The notes under the pieces were generated by a model, which did no database searches, had not been told where the DNA came from, and worked only from the letters and a program-made list of their open reading frames with translations. Below are positions 1 to 14,569 of a stretch of 64,000 nt of DNA, one piece after another. How positions within the stretch are numbered: position 1 is the stretch's first letter; each line of letters begins with the position of its first letter. A program made the position numbers and the translations under genes. The DNA lies in contig NC_052032.1 in assembly GCF_015832195.1 (NCBI RefSeq), positions 874,618-938,617 of the forward strand, given 5' to 3'. Source of the DNA: Motacilla alba alba. Taxonomy: Eukaryota; Chordata; Aves; Passeriformes; Motacillidae.

Positions 1-1
1 G

Positions 2-331
2 GAGCAGTTCCAGCAAAGCTTCATCACTCGCTACCTGAGAGACGAGCCCACCATCATTGCCAACCCCGTGGCCGTGCCCTCCTACGGCACCGAGGGGCAC
101 ACAGAGCTTGCCAATGGCTGCGACAGCCCCACCATCTCCACAGACAAATCCTGGTCCCGTCCCTACAACCCCTATGCCAGCCTGAGGATGCCCAATGGGG
201 ACTCATCTGCCTCCTTCTACACTGTGACCCTGGACAAGCCACCCACGGGCCAGGAGCAGGGGGCTGGCAGGCGATGTGGCTGCTGCGGGTGGTGCTCCTG
301 CTGCCCAAAGTGCTGCTGTGTCATCTCCTAA
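2..331 (+). CDS. CYSRT1: CYSRT1-like cysteine-rich tail protein, 3' part of the last coding exon
   Basis: Reading from base 2 gives 109 residues and then TAA; the start lies left of the window. The C-terminus is a dense cysteine cluster (RRCGCCGWCSCCPKCCCVIS), which closely resembles the Cys-rich tail and terminal VIS of human CYSRT1. An NPYAS segment about 45 residues earlier recalls the NPYA near the N-terminus of the human protein. Known family role: a small epithelial protein reported in cornified envelopes, with a palmitoylation-prone or metal-binding-like Cys tail; no enzymatic activity is known. Context supports the call because RNF224, its human neighbour, lies next on the same strand. 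The upstream part (FITRYLRDEP region) is not something I can match. Another CYSTM-type protein is the main alternative. Confidence 0.72.
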   Translation, partial: EQFQQSFITRYLRDEPTIIANPVAVPSYGTEGHTELANGCDSPTISTDKSWSRPYNPYASLRMPNGDSSASFYTVTLDKPPTGQEQGAGRRCGCCGWCSCCPKCCCVIS

Positions 332-1483
332 GGACCCTCCCTGCACACATGGGATGTGTGACCATGGGATGGGGCCCGGTGACCCCAAAGGGACATGGCT
401 GCTGGCCTGGGCACCCCTGGCAGAGCTGTCACTGGCTGGACTGACGTTGCTTTTTACTTGTGAACTCTGCAGCCGGATGTGCTGGTGATGGGCACCTGCC
501 AGCTGGGCCAGGGGGCCCAGGAGCCCTGAGGACGATGTGTGCCAAGACAGGTGTCACCAGGAATGACTACACTGGAGACGGGGCAGCACTGAGCCTGTGA
601 TGCCGCACCGAGCCCCTGCCAGTGTCCCTGTGCTGGAAACTCCACCCTGGGAAGGGACAGGCAGTGCCCACCTGCTCGTGGCTGGGTTTGGATGCTGGCA
701 GCCCTGTGTGCGTGGCAGAGGAGGACATCATCGTCACTGTCTTGGAGAGGTGGAGAGGAGCCAGGGACCAGCCTCCAGCTGGCACAGGAACCCACCTGCC
801 CAGAAGTGAGTGTCCCCTCTTCCACAGCATCACAGGGGTGCTGCTGGCCCCCTGCACCAAACTCCATTTGGATCCTGCTCCTCCTCACCACACTGCCCAT
901 GGGGCAGAGCGATGGAAACAGGAAAGACAGACAGCCAAAGCATGGCAGAGTGCTGGGCCATGCTCCAGGGCAGCACCTGATGGCACAGCATGGATGTGGG
1001 CATTAACATCCCGGTGCCAGGAAACCCCCAGCCCCACTCTGTTCCTCCTGCCAGGCTTGTGGGGTGCTGGGCACAACCTCTTGTCCCATCTGCATCCCAG
1101 AGACGGGTCCAGTGCAGAGGGCTGGCCCAGCTTCAGCAGTGGGGCAGCATTTGGGCACCATGCTGGGGATGCAGAGGCCCAGCATTGGCCTTTTGCAGCT
1201 CCCAGGGCTTGGAGGAAGGTGGGAGGAGCTGGCTGGCTCTTCCCCGTCTGCTGGAGCTCCTCCAGGCTGGGCTTTCGGCTGGGGCTGCTGCCATCGACCT
1301 GGAACAAGCCCGCTGTTGTGCTGATGTCCTGCCATGGTGCTGACGTCCCTCCCTGGTGCTGGCAGCCCTCCCTGGTGCTGGTGTCCCAGGACAGCTGCTC
1401 TGCTCCCTGGCCGCTGCACGACTGCCTGCTCTGCGGGGCTCGGGAGGAGTGCCTGTGTTTGCAGATGACTTCAGGGTGCTGCA
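332..1483 (+). other. CYSRT1: 3' UTR of the CYSRT1-like gene
   Basis: About 1.15 kb of non-coding sequence runs from the stop codon to a canonical poly(A) signal. The open frames inside are short, overlap on both strands and show no family similarity. The extent is inferred from the first good AATAAA on this strand. Confidence 0.5.
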
Positions 1484-1489
1484 AATAAA
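1484..1489 (+). terminator. Poly(A) signal AATAAA for the CYSRT1-like transcript
   Basis: A canonical AATAAA is followed about 25-35 bases later by a GT-rich and pyrimidine-rich stretch (GACAAGGTGTGCCTCTTCCC), the usual layout of a cleavage and polyadenylation site. Confidence 0.65.
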
Positions 1490-1730
1490 ATTACAGCCCT
1501 CTCCTGCCCTGACAAGGTGTGCCTCTTCCCTCCGCCCAGGCTTTTCTGGGATTTCCGTGTCACTTCTTGCTTTCCCTGGTGGGTGTGTAAGGGCAGCTCT
1601 AAAGCCTCCAAATCAGGCTTAACTGTTGCCCTGCTGACTCATGGCAGCAGCAGCTCACACTGAGCTCTTTGGCTGTTGTCTGGTGCCCCACTGCCAGCCC
1701 GGGTCCAGTGGTGCCAGCTTGCATTCAGCA

Positions 1731-1768
1731 GTGCCAGCCGGGTCCAGCAGTGCCAGCCGGGTCCAGCA
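1731..1768 (+). repeat. Two perfect copies of a 19-bp tandem unit
   Basis: The unit GTGCCAGCCGGGTCCAGCA occurs at 1731-1749 and again at 1750-1768. Degenerate relatives lie just upstream (from about 1690) and downstream. It is a short GC-rich minisatellite in the intergenic DNA after the CYSRT1-like gene. Confidence 0.8.
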
Positions 1769-2199
1769 GTGCCCAGGTGTTCCCAGTACAGGCTGCTCCA
1801 GCCTGTCTGGGACACTGGCTGGTGCTCAGCCCAGCCCTGCCAAGCTGGATGACTGTCCTGTCTGGAAAAACTTTGTGAGCCTTTGGGAGAGGCTGAGGAA
1901 GGGCCTGGCAAAGGGAAGTTCCTGGCCAGGCAGCTGGGTGGACGCCAGGACACTGCCTGGGCTGGCTGCGACCCCCTGGGAGTCCCTCAGCAGTGGGAGC
2001 CCACCATGGCTTGGAATCACCCACTGCTTGGAGCCCAGCTGCACTGAGGCCCGAGGAGCACCGGGTGCCAGCAATGCTTGGGTGCCAGCACACAGATCCC
2101 ACGGGAAGCCCACAGTGCCTGGGACCCCACCCCAGGAGCCTGTCACGGCCTGGGAGCCCATCACCCTTGCAATCTCACCCCCATTCCGGGATATTCTGG

Positions 2200-2790
2200 G
2201 CTGGGGTGGGCAGAGCTGTTCCGCCCCGCGCCTCCCCCGCTGCGTGGCGCGGGTGCCAGGGCGGTGGGACCGGGGGCGTGCTGCCAGGGACGCAGCCGCT
2301 CGGTGCCTGCCCTGCACAAGGAGCTCCCTTGTTCTCCCTGCCCAGAGCGCAGTGGGGACGGGCAGATCCACCCCTTGTTTGCGTTCGTGTCGCCAGCCCT
2401 GCCCGGTGTGTGCGGCGGGCAGGGGACACGTCACGGCCGGAGCCGCGGGCGGGGCTGCCCGGGCTCTGCGGGACACGCACGGCCCGGCGACGGAAAAGTG
2501 TCCCCAAGGTGTGCGCTGCCTCGGCACAGCCCAGGGCCGCAGCGGCCGGTACGAGCGGGCCGGGGGCTCGGCGGGGCAGGGCAGGGCAGGTGCCACATCT
2601 GCCGTGTGTCACCGCTGCCCTTCGCTCTGCCCAGCCCCGGGGCGATGGCAGACGCGGCGGGAGCGGCCGGCCCTGCCTGCCAGACAGGCGGGCAATGGTT
2701 CAGCTGGAGCAGCAGGAGCGGGGGCGAGCAGGGGAGGGTGCAGGCTGCGGCCCCGGAGCTGGCAGGGCTCTGATGAGCCGGGCAGCTGCT
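2200..2790. promoter_or_regulatory. CpG-rich segment, possible promoter
   Basis: CpG dinucleotides and GC content are much denser here than on either side, for example around 2215-2285 and 2440-2680. RNF224 lies downstream on the plus strand, and its coding exon is preceded by a splice acceptor, so a distant 5' UTR exon in this island is possible. An ATG in a good context at 2645 opens a 42-codon frame that I do not recognise. The window shows no direct evidence of transcription. Confidence 0.4.
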
Positions 2791-3169
2791 GGCAGAGTCC
2801 CATGGGAGCTCCCCGGCTGTGTCCACCTTCCCAAGGTGGAGCCGGGGGTGCCCAGGGTTGTGCTGGGTGAGTGCCACCTCCTGCCTCTGGAGCGTGGGTG
2901 GCAGTGCAGGGCTCTGGCTCATCCCCATCAGACCTTTGCTCTCCCTGAGGGTGCCGCTCCCTATCGCGGTGCCGAAGGTCCCTGCAAGCCCGCGGATGAT
3001 CCTGGGAACAGGGAAACACGTTTCCCATCCATGTGTGTCGCTGCCGATTGCAGATCTGCCTTCCCTGAAGGGAGACCTTTTTGCTCCACACAGCTCCCTG
3101 GAAGGAGCTGTCGTGAGGTGAAGGTTGGTCTCTTTTCCCGAGTAACAAGTGACAGGACAAGAGGAAACG

Positions 3170-3415
3170 GCCTCAGGTTGTGCCAGGGGATACCGTGGAT
3201 ATTCAGAAAAAAGGTTTCACTGAAAGGGCTGTAAAGCCCTGGCACAGGCTGCCCAAGGCCATGGTGGAGTCACCATCCCTGGAAGTGTTCAAAAAATGTG
3301 TGGATGTGGCACTTGAGGACATAGGTTAGTGGCAAACGTGGTGCTGCTGGTTTGATATTTGACTCGATGATTTAAAATATATTTTCCAACCTTAAAGGTT
3401 CTGTGATTCCCTGTT
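3170..3415 (+). mobile_element. CR1 LINE 3'-end fragment (sense orientation)
   Basis: The hallmark run of avian CR1 3' ends is present in order: a GGCACAGGCTGCCCAAGG-type segment, a CCATCCCTGGAAGTGTTCAA-type segment, and near the end TTCCAACCTTAAAGGTTCTGTGATTC. It is diverged and 5'-truncated, as nearly all CR1 copies are, with no reverse transcriptase frame. Confidence 0.85.
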
Positions 3416-6580
<3,165 letters not shown>

Positions 6581-9500
6581 GCTCCCGGGGCCGGCCTGGG
6601 ACTGCTTCTGGGACCTTTGCCGTGCCTCAGACCCACTGTGGACTGCGGTGGTGGGGCTGTGCTGGCAGCCTAGGAAGGGCTTCAGCCCAGGCAAGGCTTT
6701 CCTGTCCATCCTGTCTGGATGTGGGGTGCAGCAGCGGGGAATCGGGATGCTACCACCCCCTCATCCTGCCCGTCTGCCCTGCTGTCGACTCAGAAACCTG
6801 GTCTAGCCATCACAGACGTTCCCTGGCCCCTGAGCACAGCCTGGCTCATGCTCCGTTCCCTCAGAGAGCATGTGCCTCTGCAGCAAGGACAGTGGCACCG
6901 AGCACCGCCTGGCAGGCGACAGGGGCCTGGCACAGTGATGCCATGGGGTGTGTCCAGCACCCTGAGAGCTCCAGGCCTATTCAAGACACTTTGGTCCTGC
7001 CGGGTTGCACATCCTGGTCATGTTTGCTGGCAATCCTGGCCCAGGGCAAGCCCTGCCTGGGGCGAGGGGGGGAGAAGTGACCTGCCCTGCTGGGTTGCTG
7101 TGCTGGGAGTGTTTGCTCTGCTGGCCATCTGCATGAAAAATTTTGGCATAGGGGTAGTAGGACGGTTGAAATTGAGGTTGACAGAGTTAGGAAACCTCAG
7201 ATGTTGCTCCTCTATGGGAGGAGAGTTGAGCTCAAGAAGCTCCTGCTTGGCCTCGTGCTCTGTGGCTCATGCCAGGTTTGGCTTTTCCTGCCTGCCCCTT
7301 TCCTCACACACCCACACAAACCCTGTTGCTGTTTCTCCAGTTGTGCCCTGTTGCCTGCATGGCTTTCCCTGCTTTCCCTGCCTGACTCCACACCAGGGTG
7401 CAAGGACAAGAGCCCAGGCAGCTGGTCTGAGTTAACAGGGGCCAAACTGGAAGCACTGGGCTGCACAGGGTCATACTGAAACAGCTCTTGGCCAGGGCTT
7501 GGTGTTGCCTGGGCAGCTCTCACAGTTCTTCCTCAGGGCTCATTTTCTGCATCTGTTTTCCATGAGGTTTATGTACTCTTGCAAAACCCCAACACCAGGA
7601 ACCCCCTCAGGGCTCAGTAGGGGACCCCAGCCTGTGGCTCCCTGGGGCTGGCAAGGACCTTGTGTCTCCTGGGCAGTCCTGGTGCTTGGATATTCCCCGT
7701 GCTGGGGCCAGGGCTGCAGCCAGAGCATTCCATCAGCCATGGACAGCACCCACCCCTGCACAGAGCTCATGCACAATTCTGCCACTTGGTGTCATCTGCC
7801 ATAAAACAGTCCCAGCTGAGATGTTCCCAGAAGAACAAACCTGGGGTGCCCCAGGGCACATGGAAGTATGGCATGGTTCAGAAATTCCATGTGAGTCCTG
7901 CCTTGGACCTTTAATTACGGAATGTGTGAGAAATTAAAGCCTTCAAGGAATGGATAAGAGCTATCACTGAGTGCTAATGCACCTCCCCCTCTATCTCCAT
8001 TTCTCCCCAAAGACTCAACAGTGGGTACTGGGAAGAGTGTAGGGAGGGCCCATCGCTCCCCATCCCTTCCTGCAGAGGTGCCAGCAGCTCTGTGCTCAGC
8101 CCAGCACCTTTGGGTCCTGCAGTGCTGGGTGACCAAACCCATGGCTCTCTGTCCCACACCCCATGTCCCCTGCTTCCTTGCCTCTGCCCAGCACCAGAGC
8201 CACTTTGGGGGGCTTGGCCCTTGCTTTGTTCCTCCGTGTATGTCCCCCTGCTCCCAGCCAGTCCCTGAAGGAGGGGATCATCCCTTCCATCACTCTGGGA
8301 ACGCTTTTGGCTCTCTGGCTGCACGCCCTGATTTGGCACCTGGGGCAGAGCAGGGCCAGTGCCGAGCGCTGTGCCCTGGGGGCTCCTCCCCTGGCACAGG
8401 CACCCGAGCTGTCCTGGCAGAGCAGCTGCTCGGAGCAGCCTGTCCTGCCACATTCCATGTGGAGCCCAGAACTGCAGGAAGAGGCATCCTGGAGGGGGAG
8501 CAGGGCACTGGTGGGCGCTGCTCTGGCTGGGGGCAGGGGCCTGGGCTCCTCCCGCGTGGGTTCTGGGTCCCCATGCTCCAGGGAAGGGGCAGTACCAGGG
8601 ACCCCAGCACTGGCAGCAGGTGGAAAAGGGCAGTGGTGGCACTGCTGGGGTTTAGGACCCCACGTGTCCCCATCCAGCCAGTGGATGGAGAACAAGAGTG
8701 GTGCCAGGCACGAGCATGGGATGATGTCTGGCCGTGTCCCTGGCAGGGACAGCTCTCCTGCCACATGCCATCAGGGTGACAGCAAGGAGCTTCCAGAGGA
8801 GCTGAGTTTTCAGGCTTTTCAGCCTCCTGGGCTCTTTGTACACAAGAGCTGGAAATGACCTTGCTTTTAATAGCAGTTTGAGTTATTTTTGGCATGAATG
8901 TTGCACTTCTCACCTGGTTCCAGATGGATGCAGGCAGTGGGCAATGAAGGTCCTGGGGAGGAAGAGCATTTTGGGACAGGACTCCCTCAAAATCCAGCTC
9001 TCCATATAGCCTGTGGCTGCAGATGGGATGAGCTGGGGCTGCAGCTTCACATGGCAGTGGGTTTGTGCCCTTGCCCTGGGGCTGGGCTGGGCTGGAGGAT
9101 TCCTCTGAATTATTTCCAGATGGGGATTAATGCAGCAAAGCGAGTTTGCTGCAGGATAGATAAACAAACCAAAGCTCCTCGGGATGCTATTAATAAACCC
9201 TCTGCCTGCTGCTTCTGTCCCAGATTTGGGAACATCCTGGCCTTGGCCTGGGGTGCAACTGTGCTCTGCCTTGCTGCCCAACCAACCCCTTGGCCATGGG
9301 CAGAGGGACGGGGACTGCTCTGGGACCATGGCCACTGGGGTTCTGATAGGTGTGAGTGGGGACAGTGTCCCTGCTCTGGGCCCCTCCCCTGCCTGTAAGT
9401 GGGATGGGGTGCTGCCAGCCATGTCCCTTGGTGGCCCACTCCCCAGTGAGCTGTGCCAGGGGCAGTGGCACTGGGAGGTGACACCAGCCCAGCCTTCAGC

Positions 9501-10461
9501 AGCCAGGCTTTGGGTGGCTTTGGAGCAGAGTGGGTGTAAACAGGGTGGAGGCAGACTTTGAGCCCGATGGAACTGGCACTGCCGTGCTGGGGGGAGGGCA
9601 AACCAGTTTTGAGTGGCTGCAGCCCAGCAAGGTCACCTTTGCCATGCTTCTCATCGGGGGCTCCTGCGTCACCCTCCATGTGCACACAGACATGTCCCCC
9701 TTCTGGGAAGGAGGAAGGTGGCCCATGGGATGTAATCCCAGCCCTCCTCATGCTGGCATGGCTGGTGGTCTCCTGCAGGGCAGACAGGGCTTGGGCAAGG
9801 GCTGGGCTCAGCAGGGTGGGCCATGGTTCCCAGCAAAGCTCCCCACTGAGGGCCCCTGGGCATGGTGGGACAGCACATAAGATGGGCTAAGACCTGCAAA
9901 TGATATGATTTTGTCCCAGTTATGTTTTTTCCTGGTACCTCAGTCATTTATAGGGTCCTGGGCCCACACACCCCTCTGTACCTGGCTGTTGAGGCAGCAT
10001 GCCCGTGGGGGATGCCCCTGCAGAGGATGGAGGCTTAGAGATGAATCTGGATTTGCTGATTTCCAGCTCTCCAGCCAGCAGCACACACAAGCAGTTAATC
10101 CCAGGCCACGCAGAGCTGGCTGCTTACCTGGCTGGAGCGGTGCCTGGTAGAGGGAGGGACGTGGGCACAGTTCCACACCTTGCAGGGCAAGCATCATTGC
10201 AAAAATATTTGCTGAAAAAAGTGCGGCTCCACCCCGAGGAAAACCGGGTCCGGGAGCAGAGCCCCATCCAGGTTTGCAGCCGGGTGAGCAGGGGAATGAA
10301 TGCAAGCGGCTGCAGGGAGACGAGCACTGCCTGGCACCTCCAGCCAGCACCGGGGGGCTCAGCCGAGGGCACCGGGCAGGGCCAGGGGGCTGGGCAAGGC
10401 GTGGGGCTCTAGGGAACCTGTCCGTGGGGGCAGGGAGCCCTCTGTGCCTCGGGGGGCAGCC
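6581..10461. other. RNF224 3' UTR and RNF224-LRRC26 intergenic DNA
   Basis: No protein family is recognisable. An ATTAAA at 7933-7938 on the plus strand is a weak candidate for the RNF224 3' end. The frames seen on both strands between 8.0 and 9.9 kb look like chance reading of GC-rich sequence. The stretch at 10.25-10.45 kb just before LRRC26 becomes CpG-richer and probably holds its promoter or 5' UTR. Confidence 0.5.
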
Positions 10462-11002
10462 ATGGGCTGCTGGAGGGTCCCCGGCCCCGTGCTGGCCCTG
10501 CTGCTGCTGCTGTGCCCGCCGCCCTCGCCAGCCTGCCCGCCCTGCCGCTGCTCCCCGGGAGAGGTGGACTGCAGCGAGCGGGCTCTCCGCGAGGTGCCCT
10601 GGAGTCTCTCGACCAACACCAGCACCCTGTGGCTCGGTTACAACTTCATCACCGTGCTGGGACCTCGCTCCTTCCCTCCGCTGCCAGGGCTGCGGCTGCT
10701 CAGCCTGGTCCACAACCGCCTGGAGCTGATCCACAGCCAGGCGCTGCTGGGGCTCGGGGCGCTGCAGGAGCTGGACCTCAGCCACAACCACCTCAGCGTG
10801 CTCACCCCCGAGACCTTCCTGCCCCTCACCAGCCTGGCCACGCTCAACCTGAGCAGCAACAGGCTGGGGGATCTGGCGCCCGGGGTGCCGGCCGCCTTGC
10901 CCCAGCTCCAGGCACTTCTCCTGCAGGACAACCCCTGGGTGTGCAGCTGCAGCATCTTGCCCCTCTGGCGCTGGCTCAGCCACAACAGGGAGAAAGTGCG
11001 AG
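10462..11002 (+). CDS. LRRC26: LRRC26 exon 1 (signal peptide, LRR domain)
   Basis: LRRC26 is the gamma-1 auxiliary subunit of the BK (KCa1.1) potassium channel; known role: it shifts channel activation to negative voltages in secretory epithelia. This exon codes 180 residues plus one base. A hydrophobic signal peptide (VLALLLLLCPPPSPA) is followed by an LRRNT cysteine cap (CPPCRCSPGEVDC). About four to five leucine-rich repeats come next, with LDLSHN, LNLSSN and LLLQDN cores, then an LRRCT cap starting NPWVCSC. The donor is CGAG|GTGAGT at 11002/11003. With exon 2 the protein is 266 residues, shorter than the human protein of about 334. ATG 10462 is the first methionine directly before the signal peptide; the longer upstream frame has no signal sequence. 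Confidence 0.88.
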
Positions 11003-11854
11003 GTGAGTGCCCAGAGCGCTGTGTCCCCAAGCCCCCCATGCTGGCTGTCACCCTGCCAGGGCTGAGGCAGACCCAGCACCCTGGCTGCCAGTTGGCTGGA
11101 GGCTTGGGTGGTCAGCACCCTTGGGGTCGGGTTCCCCAGAAGCTGTCCTTCGGTCATGCCAGCTCCTGTGTCTGCTTAGGTGGATACACCACCGGGTCTC
11201 GGTGCCCACATTTTGGTTCTGGTCACCAGCAGGGATTGCCTGGAAAGGAGGGCTGTGCAATGTCCCAGGGACGGGCAGCCAGTGCTGGCCCCAGCAGTGG
11301 CACCAGTCCTGCCACATGGCACCTGGGGGAGCAAGTTGAGCCTGTGTGTCAGGGTGCACATCCCTGCTGGTCCATCCAGGATGCAGTGCTTTCAGCCCCT
11401 TCCCCAAAGCCATCATGAACCTGCTTCTGATCCTGCATTTCTTCCCCCATGAGCCCCAGTGAAAGACAGCTCTGCCAGCAAAGTCTCTCCCACCACTGCT
11501 GCCTCCTCCTGCTTGCTTCCAGCTCGGATGTGTGACTGCACTTGTTCTGGCTGGGACCTTCTGTGGCATCTCCAGGCTGGCTGCTCACTGCTCCCCACAT
11601 CTGTCTTCTGGGAGCCAGTCCCTCTCCTTTGCCTGCCCCACCTGCCCTCCAACCCTAACCCTAACCCTAACCCTAACCCCTAACCTTAACCCTGACCCTT
11701 CTTTGTACCCTGACAAGGGTGATGTTGGTGATGCTGGCCCTTGTCCTCCTGCCCCGGTGCCATCTGTCCCATGCAGACCTGCCACCCTCCTGTCCTTGGC
11801 CCCTGCCTTTCCCAGCTGCCCAGTGTGCCCTCCAGCACTGCTTCTCTCTTCCAG
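11003..11854 (+). other. LRRC26: LRRC26 intron
   Basis: The intron is 852 bases, from GTGAGT to CTCTCTTCCAG, and joins phase 1 to phase 1. It contains the telomere-like repeat listed separately. Nothing else is recognised. Confidence 0.85.
11650..11694 (+). repeat. Interstitial telomere-like repeat (CCCTAA)n
   Basis: About four consecutive copies of CCCTAA are followed by degenerate copies (CCCCTAA, CCTTAA, CCCTGA). This is the vertebrate telomere unit in C-rich orientation on the plus strand, inside the LRRC26 intron. Confidence 0.92.
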
Positions 11855-12114
11855 AGAAGAGTTTGCTCCTCTGCAGAGTTCCAGAGCAGCTGAACAAGTA
11901 TCCAATCATGGCCTTTGGGGACGAGTCCTTCAGGCAGTGCCAGGACACCTCACTGTCCCCCCAGCACTACATCGCCTTCTTCAGCATCGGGCCCTTCTCC
12001 TTCATGGCCAGCATCTTCTTCTGCACCTTCCTGGGCTCCCTGGTCGTGTTCTACCACAGCCTGCGCCGGGAGTCCCACTGCTGGAGGAGACCCCGCGTCT
12101 GCAGGGTGCACTGA
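11855..12114 (+). CDS. LRRC26: LRRC26 exon 2 (transmembrane segment and tail)
   Basis: The acceptor CTTCCAG precedes 11855; the phase-1 join completes a Glu codon and continues EKSLLLCRVPEQL. The exon finishes the LRRCT cap (two cysteines, CRV and FRQCQD) and then gives a single transmembrane helix (about YIAFFSIGPFSFMASIFF through GSLVVFY). It ends with a short, strongly basic cytosolic tail (LRRES, WRRPRVCRVH) and TGA at 12112-12114. One membrane span followed by a basic cluster is the known arrangement of BK gamma subunits, where these parts contact the channel. Confidence 0.88.
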
Positions 12115-12464
12115 GGGGCCCAGCCAGCCCCTGCCCTGGCCAGGCTGGGCTCCATCCATGCCCCTCTCCTGCTGCCTGCACCCACCTGTTGCAAACTCAT
12201 CCCTGTGGAGCAGCTAGAGGAAGTTCTGTTCCTGGAATCGCTCTGGGTTCTCTCAGAGTCGCCCAAAATGGTGCCAAGCTGCCTCTGCCAGGGGGCAGCA
12301 GCCTCCAGCTCAGCTCCCTGCAGGGCACGGGCTGACCAAAAATGCTCTCAGTGTTTTGGGAGGCTGCCCAAGGCCAGCCTCAGATCTGCACATCCCCTTC
12401 CTGGGGGCATCCAGGTGATCCTTCTCCCCTTGTTCTGTCCCCTGTGCTGCCCAGTCCCTCACTG

Positions 12465-12660
12465 TGCATTTAGGATGCCTCATGTGCCTCACTGTGCCTT
12501 TAGGTGCAGCCTGGGAGTCCCTGTGTGCACCCAGGACACACCACATTCCTCTTGGTGCCTTTCAGGCCACCCCAGGACTCACCATTTGCCTTTTGGGGCA
12601 GCCCAGGAGCCTCTGTGTGCCTTTCAGTTTGCTCCTTGGGCCTTTTGGTGCCCCCTGCAC
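12465..12660 (+). repeat. Degenerate tandem repeat, unit about 35-40 bp
   Basis: A pattern of TGTGCCTTTxxGG...CAGCC(C)xGGAG/ACTC recurs about five times with many substitutions. It lies downstream of LRRC26 in a plus-strand pyrimidine-rich stretch. Confidence 0.55.
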
Positions 12661-13611
12661 CCTCTGACTGCCTTCAGTGACCCCAGCAGCCTCAGTGCTT
12701 TTTTTCTGTGCCCTCAGAACTCCTTGAGTTGGCTTTTCCTGCACCTAAATGCCATGTTTGTCTTCTGTGTCCTGGCAGGCATTGTTTTCCTTTTAGGGTA
12801 CCCCAGAGCTGTCTGCGTGTCTACCTGACGATCTCTGGGTGGTTTGGAGCATTCCAAAGCCTCCATGGGGCTGTCAGACCATGCCAGGCCTGTCAGTATG
12901 CTGCCCAAGGACAGGGCTGGTTGCAAAAACTCCTTTTGATTTTTTTTTTCCATTGAGTCAGGAATGCTGGTGCTGAGATGGCTCAGCCAACAACCAAAGT
13001 CTAGGGTGAGGCTGAAGTTTAGGGGGAGGGCCAGGAAGAGCTGCCACTGATGTGGTTTGGCAGAGCAGCTGCCAAAGGATGGGGGAGGCTACAGTGGCTT
13101 CTCCCTCAATAGCATTTCCCCAGGCTACAGCTCATCCCCAGCCAAGGTTTGGGGTTAGCTCAGTGTTGGGAGTGGGGACAAACAAGCCCTTTACAGGGGC
13201 CCTTTAGAGCAGCCCTGGCTGCTGCCTCACCCCCCCCCATCACCCACAAATCGGGGCTGGGGCTGCCCCTGCACCTCCCTGCCCTGCTCCCTCCTCTTTC
13301 CTGTGGAAATGCTGCTGGAAATGCTTAGTGAGCATGCTGGGAGATGGCCTGGAAGGATCTGGAGCTGAGCTCCAGGAGAAAGCCACAAGCTGGGGCAACA
13401 AAAACACCTTTCAAGGAGAAACAAGAGCCCTTTTAGGCCTGACCTCTTACCCACTGCAAGATGATCAGAGCCACAATGAGATGCTGTGACCACCAGCCTT
13501 GTCCACTCCACCTCCTGCCCATGCAAGATCTGGGACCCTGCCAGGGCTGTGGCAGGAGTCAGTGCATCCTTCAGCAGGCTCTTGGCAAGGGTTCAGTGAA
13601 TCAGTGACATA

Positions 13612-13617
13612 AATAAA
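13612..13617 (+). terminator. LRRC26: Candidate poly(A) signal of LRRC26
   Basis: AATAAA followed within about 30 bases by a GT-rich run (GGTGTCACCTCAGTGGTGGC). It would give a 3' UTR of roughly 1.5 kb. Confidence 0.45.
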
Positions 13618-14562
13618 CCAGGTGTCACCTCAGTGGTGGCTTGCTCCTGTTTTTATTTTTAAGAGAGAAGCCAGCCCCATGTGCTGCCACATGGCCAGAT
13701 CCCCACTTCCTCCCCTGGTGTGGGGCAGGGAGCTGCTGGAGGCAGCTGCAGCTGCTGCTGCTGCTAGCCCTGCGCCTTTGAGGGCTGCAGGACCTCTGCC
13801 ACGATTGTCATCTTGCCTGTCCCAGGAGCAATCCCAGCTCTCCCAGACCCTCTCTAGAGAGGGTTCAGTTATTCCCAGGAAGGCCTGGGCTTCCCATTTG
13901 GAGGTAGGACCTTGTTTGTCATCCTGCACAGCCACCTGAACCCTGCTCCTTCCCTCAGACCATCCTGAGGCTCAGCCCCCATGGAGGCTGGGCTGGAGGT
14001 CACAGCACAAGGGGAAGATGCTGTGGGTGGGTGATGTTCCTTCAGTTCAGCCTTGGGGGACCTTCCTATTTTGGAAATCACTCGATGGACCTCCCTATGG
14101 ATGGGCTGATGTGTGGGGACTTCCCAAATGCCCTTATCCCTGCAGTCCCTTCCCTGTTCCCAAAGGCTGGCTCCACTGGCCAGGCCCCACACTGGCTCCC
14201 AGGAGATGGAGCCCTCAGTAGCAGGGGACAGTTTTCCCCAGGATGGAGGTGGGACAGGGCCAGCTGCCATGGTGCTGGTGTTTGGACAGCTCCATGCTGT
14301 CCCCATCCCCTCGCTGCAGGGCCTGTGCAGCACCCTGGCCATGCAGGCTCTCTGTCACCTGAGTATCCCGGGATGGGGATGCTCTTTCTCTGTCAGTCTC
14401 CTCTATAGCCCCTGGCCTTTCTCCCTCCTGGTTTCTCCATCCCTTCCTGTCCCTCCACTGTTTGCAGACCCTGCCACAGGGTTGGGTAAGGCTCTGATTC
14501 ACCACAGGGCTCCCCGCCAGCTTTGCCAGAAGTCAGAGACAGAAGGAGGCATACAGCTCTGG

Positions 14563-14568
14563 AATAAA
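14563..14568 (+). terminator. Second plus-strand AATAAA near the GRIN1 3' end
   Basis: A canonical AATAAA sits within 30 bases of the proposed GRIN1 poly(A) signal on the other strand. If used by LRRC26, the two convergent transcripts would touch or overlap. Confidence 0.35.
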
Positions 14569-14569
14569 C

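Larger units (their letters stand above)
12115..14562. other. LRRC26 3' UTR and LRRC26-GRIN1 intergenic DNA
   Basis: There are no recognisable genes. A human neighbour, TMEM210, was looked for by eye in the translations and not seen. A canonical AATAAA at 13612-13617 is the best LRRC26 poly(A) candidate; another lies at 14563. Confidence 0.5.

Noticed and set aside
1641..3234. Two overlapping plus-strand frames of more than 400 codons
   Set aside because: They overlap in different frames through CpG-rich, stop-poor DNA, run into a CR1 fragment and look like no known protein.
9940..11157. 405-codon minus-strand open frame across LRRC26
   Set aside because: It is the antisense shadow of the GC-rich LRRC26 coding exon. 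It shows no family similarity and no splice signals of its own.
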